Assembly: GCA_964035795.1 (NCBI GenBank)
Contig: OZ038320.1
Span: 22,152,589-22,216,588, forward strand
Direction of reading: 5' to 3'
Source: Pterobdella sp. o SKG-2022
Taxonomy: Eukaryota; Annelida; Clitellata; Hirudinida; Piscicolidae
Length of the DNA stretch: 64,000 bases
Shown here: positions 59,401 to 64,000 of the stretch, piece after piece
Layout: every line of letters starts with the position of its first letter
How positions within the stretch are numbered: the stretch's first letter is position 1
The notes under the pieces: generated by a model
What the model saw: the letters and a program-made list of their open reading frames with translations, nothing else
What the model was told of the DNA's origin: nothing
The model's database searches: none
Program-made: the position numbers and the translations under genes

Positions 59401-62400
59401 ATTTACAATAAGCTTATTTTTGAAACTCCTGTTTAAAACAACTAGTAGTAGTAGTAATAGTGCTTCCGATTTTCATTTCGGTGACATGACGTAATTTTTT
59501 CTCCATATTTGTCTATCAGCCATAGCAGTACGTAGTTCGTTAGAAGTCAGCTCTGTGTCATCATGAAGTACGTCTTTCAATGTTATATTTGGACGACCTC
59601 TTCTACGACACTCTTCCGACGTCCAAAACAACAGAGTTTTTGCGGGCTCGTTGTGCCGAGCTACATGTCCAGCAAGCGCTAACCATCTTCTTTTGTTTAT
59701 AGTAGACAACTTTGGTATTTGACCGTATAGCTGGGCGTTTGATAGGCGGTCTCTTCGAGAGATATTTTTGACTCTTCGAAGCATGCGAGTGTAGGTGCCA
59801 TCAACTTTCTTCACTGCAGCGCTTTTCATTACCCAGGATTCACACCCATATAGCAGTATGAACTCAACAGTAGATTTAAAAATCCTAACTTTTGTTTCTG
59901 TAGTAATGCGAGAGTTTCAGCTTTTTCCTAGAGAGTTGAGAGCGTTCCATGATTTTCCGATTCGGGTGTTGATCTCTTGAGGAGAGTTGGTGTAACCTCC
60001 TAAGTAAAGAAAATCATCAACCTTTTCAATTTCGTTGCCGTTCAAAGCATGAATATGACTCTCTACAGAGGGATTGAAATGCATTGCTTTAGTCTTGCTT
60101 GCATTGAGAAAAAGACCTATTTTTTGAGTTGCGGTCTCGATTTTGTGGAGAAGAGACTCAGCTTTGTTGATCGTATCTTCCATCAGAGCGATATCGTCGG
60201 CAAATAGCAAGTTCGGCGAGTTTCTCGGGAGAGACTCTACGACTTATTTCCTCTAGTCTTTTTGAAATCGATGAAAGTTATCACAGCTTCTTTCTTGTGG
60301 TTACGCAATTCTTCCATGATTCTTCTGAGTGCGAGTAGATGAGACGAGGTGGATCTTCCAGGACGAAAGCCGTTTTTGCTAGGGCGAAGCAGCTTGTCGA
60401 TGACAGGGCGTATTCTGTTTAGTATAAGCCGGTTGTAGATTTTAGAAACTATTTGACTAAGACTTATACCTCGGTAGTTGGTACAACGAGTTAAGTCTTC
60501 TTTCTTGGGCACAGGAACAATACCAGATATACCCCATTCGTTGGGACGCACACCGTGAAAGATTTCTTTGCTAAACCTTTTCAGGTATTTTTGGGTTTTT
60601 TCGAGCTTCCAGCCTTCTAGTGTAAGACCATCCAGACCAGGCGCTTTATTAGGTTTCATTGCCTTGAGTGAATCTGTGATCTCCTTTTGGCTAAATTCGG
60701 CAGTATTAATTTCTGGGTTGATATCAAACAACTTGACGCAGTCAAATTGAACTTGATTATCATTTTTGATAACAGAAAGTAGATTTTGAAAGTGGTTTCT
60801 CCAAATTTTGAGACGATTTTCACTCTGGATAAAGATGACAGATTTTTTCTTTTCTGACAATTCTTTTATTAGATTCCAGACGTTCTTTGGATTTCCCCAT
60901 GATTTTGTTTCAAATTCTGAGAGCGTTTTATTAAGTCTAGCGTTTTCAAGGCGATCATATGTCTGGCGTTGGGTATTTTGGTGAAGTTGAACCCGTTGGA
61001 TTGGAGCTTTTTTGGTGTTTGATTGGGGAAGATCCATATCATGGTGCTCAATGGTAGGGGAGGTTCGTTTTGGATGAGTAAAAAAGAAACTAAAGAGTCT
61101 ACTAGATTAAAAATAAAAGTTACTTCGAATGCTGAAAAATTTATGAAAAAACTTCTTAGATTCAATTCCAAGAAAATATTGAATAAACCAAACAATAACC
61201 AAAACCGCTAAAGGTTGAAGTTCCCATCTAAAAGGTCATAAACTATAGCTGTTTTAAGATAATCAAGGCATTTGCATGCATGTATACCGATGCAACATTA
61301 AAGATTAAATAAAACGCTATCAGCGTCAGACCGAATGCTTAAAAACTTCATTCAACATTTAAACTTTAGCTTCCTTCCAAGCCATTAAATATACTTTCAA
61401 TTCAACACATTTTTGACCATTTTCATTGAACCATAATTTTTATGTTTTGCTAAATTGTTCAAAATGAAAGTTTTTATTCTTTTTTAACTGTCTTTTGTGA
61501 CCTTTCCAATTGCCATTTCCTTTATCAAAATTCCCATGAAGAAATATTTTTATATGACACAAAGTTAAGTTTTGTATATATATAAAGCATGTTTTTGCAA
61601 GATGATTTGTTAAACCTGGAATTACTACTTAATTTGTTCTATTTGTGAGTAATATACCACATGAGCATAGAGTTTTTTATAATTAATGCAATGATATTTC
61701 ATTTAAAGATTAAAAAATTACTGGAGTACCTGTAATGCCTCACTAGACACACCAGTGAGAGAATGAGGAGGGAGAGGATGATAATGATTGAAGCAATTGT
61801 CATGGCAAAAAACGCTGAAAATAACATTTATAATTTATATTCAAATTGTACGTATTTAGTCGTTTCAAAAAAATTGTTTTGAAATTTTAAGCTTCAAGTT
61901 AATTTTTGAGCCTGAGTCCTCATTTTTCATTGGTTTCTTCAATTTTTCAAGTTTTTTTCAAAAAAATTTTTACATAATGATTCACATTTTGTTTTGGTTT
62001 CTATAGAAACAAGAAAGCTTCTTAGCATGGCTAATGATTTCACAAACACTTTGTGATTTTATTTTTATCGCGATCCGAAGAAAGCAGCTCGAAAACACAT
62101 TTTGTATTTTTAAAAACTGAAATTTTGAAATAAGTTTGATAAAGAAAATAAAGTAACGATAAAATCTTCATTGAAATTGAAATTATTGTTTAAACATTTT
62201 TATTGGAAAAAGTAGTTTATAGGAGTGTGAAAAAATGCAGAAAAATTTGAGAATTTTTTTAAAACTTGACCAGCTTCAAGAGTCTGCTTGAGACATTGAT
62301 AAAATTGGTCGGAATATCAGACAGACGTTTGCGGGAAAAAATTTAATAAACGAAACTAAAAATGTTTTTTTTATTTGAGAAAAGTTTAAAACTTTTTTCC

Positions 62401-62777
62401 GAAATTTCATTTTATTCGATTATATGGTTCGAAATCTGTTTAAAAACCAAAAAATTCATTTAAAATTAATGAAAACTTTATTCGTTAAAAAAGCAAAATT
62501 TTTGTTACTAAGGTGACATAATCTAGCTATTATCTGTATTTCATTAGTTTTAATAATTAATCTTTGGCATCAAGCTTCCATCTTGATAACAAATATTTAC
62601 GAACTCAAATCGTCAGTTCCCAAGATAGCGTCTGCTTCTGCGTGTGAGTCATTTCATAATGTTTGAACCATCAGTAAAATTAGATACCTCTAATAGTATT
62701 GTCTATCATTTTATTGAAAAATTTAAGTAAAAATTATTTACCAGCGCTTAGACTTGAGGTATTGTCTTCAACTTCAT
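56442..62777 (-). CDS. Single-pass membrane protein, last three exons (partial)
   Basis: Minus-strand exons 62742-62777, 61730-61814 and 56442-57474 join in frame (phase 1, then phase 2). The first gives an acidic linker (DEVEDNTSSLSA). The second gives a membrane helix (FAMTIASIIIILSLLILSLV) followed by CLVRHYR, a stop-transfer sequence. The third gives a cytoplasmic tail of about 343 residues beginning RRLTVQDKKNED. The tail is very rich in Asn, Ser and Lys, with no catalytic domain, and ends TTTTLF, which fits a class I PDZ ligand. Topology is therefore type I, with the ectodomain beyond the right edge or in exons I could not see. The family is not recognised; adhesion or receptor proteins (cadherin-, neurexin- or Robo-like) have this build. 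The 3.9-kb intron between the last two exons contains an RTE-like LINE. Confidence 0.75.
57475..59440. other. Intron sequence of the membrane protein gene, left of the LINE
   Basis: AT-rich intron with no nested gene or repeat recognised. Confidence 0.4.
59443..61055 (-). mobile_element. RTE-like LINE fragment, copy B (dead, internal deletion)
   Basis: A minus-strand RT of the same family as copy A (1290-2082). Readable in order: ENARLNKTLSEFETKSWGNP, KAMKPNKAPGLDGLTLEGWK, WGISGIVPVPKKEDLTRCTN, YRGISLSQIVSKIYNRLI, RPSKNGFRPGRSTSSHLLAL and ITFIDFKK (start of motif A). Near 60260 the frame breaks and most of motif A to motif B is missing. It resumes at LLFADDIALM (60200), followed by TKAMHFNPSVESHIHALNG, TRMLRRVKNISRRDRLSN and LALAGHVARHNEPAKTLLFW to the stop at 59473. 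The 3' tail is a CTA repeat (59443-59462). The endonuclease is absent. It lies in sense orientation in an intron of the membrane protein gene. Confidence 0.9.
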
Positions 62778-64000
62778 CTGATGAACAAAATGAGTTTAAA
62801 AATTCATAAATTGATTGTAATATGTATGACAAAATCGTGATTTGATAGTATAAAATTATTAATGAAAGAATTGCATTTTTGTTGAGACATTGAAAAAAAA
62901 CTTTCTTACTACTTCAACTCGAATGCAAAAGTTTGATTTAAAAAGCCTTACATTAAAAAAGTCGTAAAAATTTTGCAAACTTGAAAAACAATTTCAACAA
63001 TAACACTAGAGAGTTGAAACTAGCATTTTTGATGCAGATATGTAATAAGAAGAGAGTAAATTGAGAATATCTTCTATAAAAATGTTTGTGAAAGCATAAA
63101 ACAGCAAATATTGTTCATTCTTACTTTGTTCTCAAAGAAATTCTTGTTTTTGAAAAGTTTAAAAAAACTAGAAAGCATTAGAATTGACTTAGAGCTTCAA
63201 ATTATCTAAAATTATCTATCTTAATTCAAGTCCAAAATTGTTTATTTATTCGTTTCTTGAATAAATTCTATCGTTGTATTTTAAGATTAAAAGATTTTCT
63301 TTTGATCTTTGTTGATGGTTTAAAAAAAATTATTGAAGTGTCTTGCTTTTCAATTAGAATTTTCAATTCAAAAAATAGACTTATTTTTATTAAAATGTTT
63401 AGTTAAAATTTCTGTAAAAAATTTTATAATAGAAATGTTTCATTATTTATCACTAAATACTAGACACTAAATATTTTTCATTAATTCACTTTTTTAAATC
63501 TGAAGCATTTTTTTTATAAACAAAATTTCATCTATAATTCACTATACTTTAACAATTATTAGCATAACTTTAAAACTTGAGGGAGTAGTAACAAAGAAAG
63601 TAAATTAGCTAAAATAATGCTTAGAAACTAGTAAAATACGTTTCTCAAAATTTCAAGAAATATAAATGAAAACTATTGAGTTTCAAAATAAACTGAAAAT
63701 TGTCTACATTGGAAAATAGTTATTTGAACTTATTTTGAGCTTGATTAAGTTTTATGGAATATAATACTTTCATAACAATAATATTACATGCCTTCAGAGG
63801 CACATAACGCTACATAAAAATAATTAATACTTTGACAATATTATTGAAACATTAAGATTTAGAAAGATCTTCTACCAAAGTTATTATGAAAAAACATTAT
63901 ATCATCCAAATTGAGATATTTTCCGAAGAAAAAATGAAGTTTTAATAAGTGTTTTTGCCACTATAAACGTTTTTGAACTTTTTTCTTGAAAGATTTTTTG
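62778..64000. other. AT-rich sequence to the window edge
   Basis: Probably intron or upstream sequence of the membrane protein gene. I see no further exon, RNA gene or repeat in it. Confidence 0.4.

Overview
This is a window of AT-rich animal (metazoan) nuclear DNA. The genes have introns with GT/AG borders, mostly 50 to 1,500 bases long, and the proteins are animal-type: an SLC26 anion transporter with a STAS domain, a DH-PH RhoGEF, ORC6 and the Sm protein E. Several dead LINE retrotransposons, a tRNA-derived SINE and fold-back elements fill the space between them. I cannot name the species. The LINE types (L2/CR1-like, RTE-like, and one ending in a C2H2 zinc finger) and the short introns fit an AT-rich invertebrate.

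Layout: 0.9 kb, a possible membrane-segment exon (-). 1.3-2.1 kb, an RTE-like LINE fragment (+). 2.4-3.7 kb, a three-exon gene (+) for a 116-residue protein with a basic, cysteine-rich tail. 6.6-10.8 kb, a nearly full-length but dead L2/CR1-like LINE (-). 11.4-13.25 kb, a second LINE type (+), heavily mutated. 14.3-15.8 kb, ORC6 (-). 18.3-25.4 kb, an SLC26 transporter (-, 14 exons, 710 residues), interrupted by a 200-N gap where one exon is present twice. 27.8-28.4 kb, SNRPE (+, five exons, 96 residues). 31.6-47.6 kb, a PLEKHG5-like RhoGEF (-, 23 exons, 1,309 residues), with a cysteine-rich membrane-tail ORF inside one intron. 51.2-51.8 kb, an old LINE reverse transcriptase remnant (-). 56.4-62.8 kb, the last three exons of a single-pass membrane protein (-) with a 343-residue Asn/Ser-rich tail. 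A second RTE-like LINE copy lies inside its last long intron.

The gene models were built by hand. I located exons by similarity to remembered families, then checked that each donor/acceptor pair keeps the reading frame. All 14 SLC26 exons, all 23 RhoGEF exons, the five SNRPE exons and the seven ORC6 exons join in frame, which is strong support. The genes do not form an operon or one pathway. They are unrelated housekeeping (SNRPE, ORC6), transport (SLC26), signalling (RhoGEF) and surface-protein genes. The least described items are the nested Cys-rich ORF, the small Cys-tailed protein, the Asn-rich membrane protein tail and the non-autonomous repeats.
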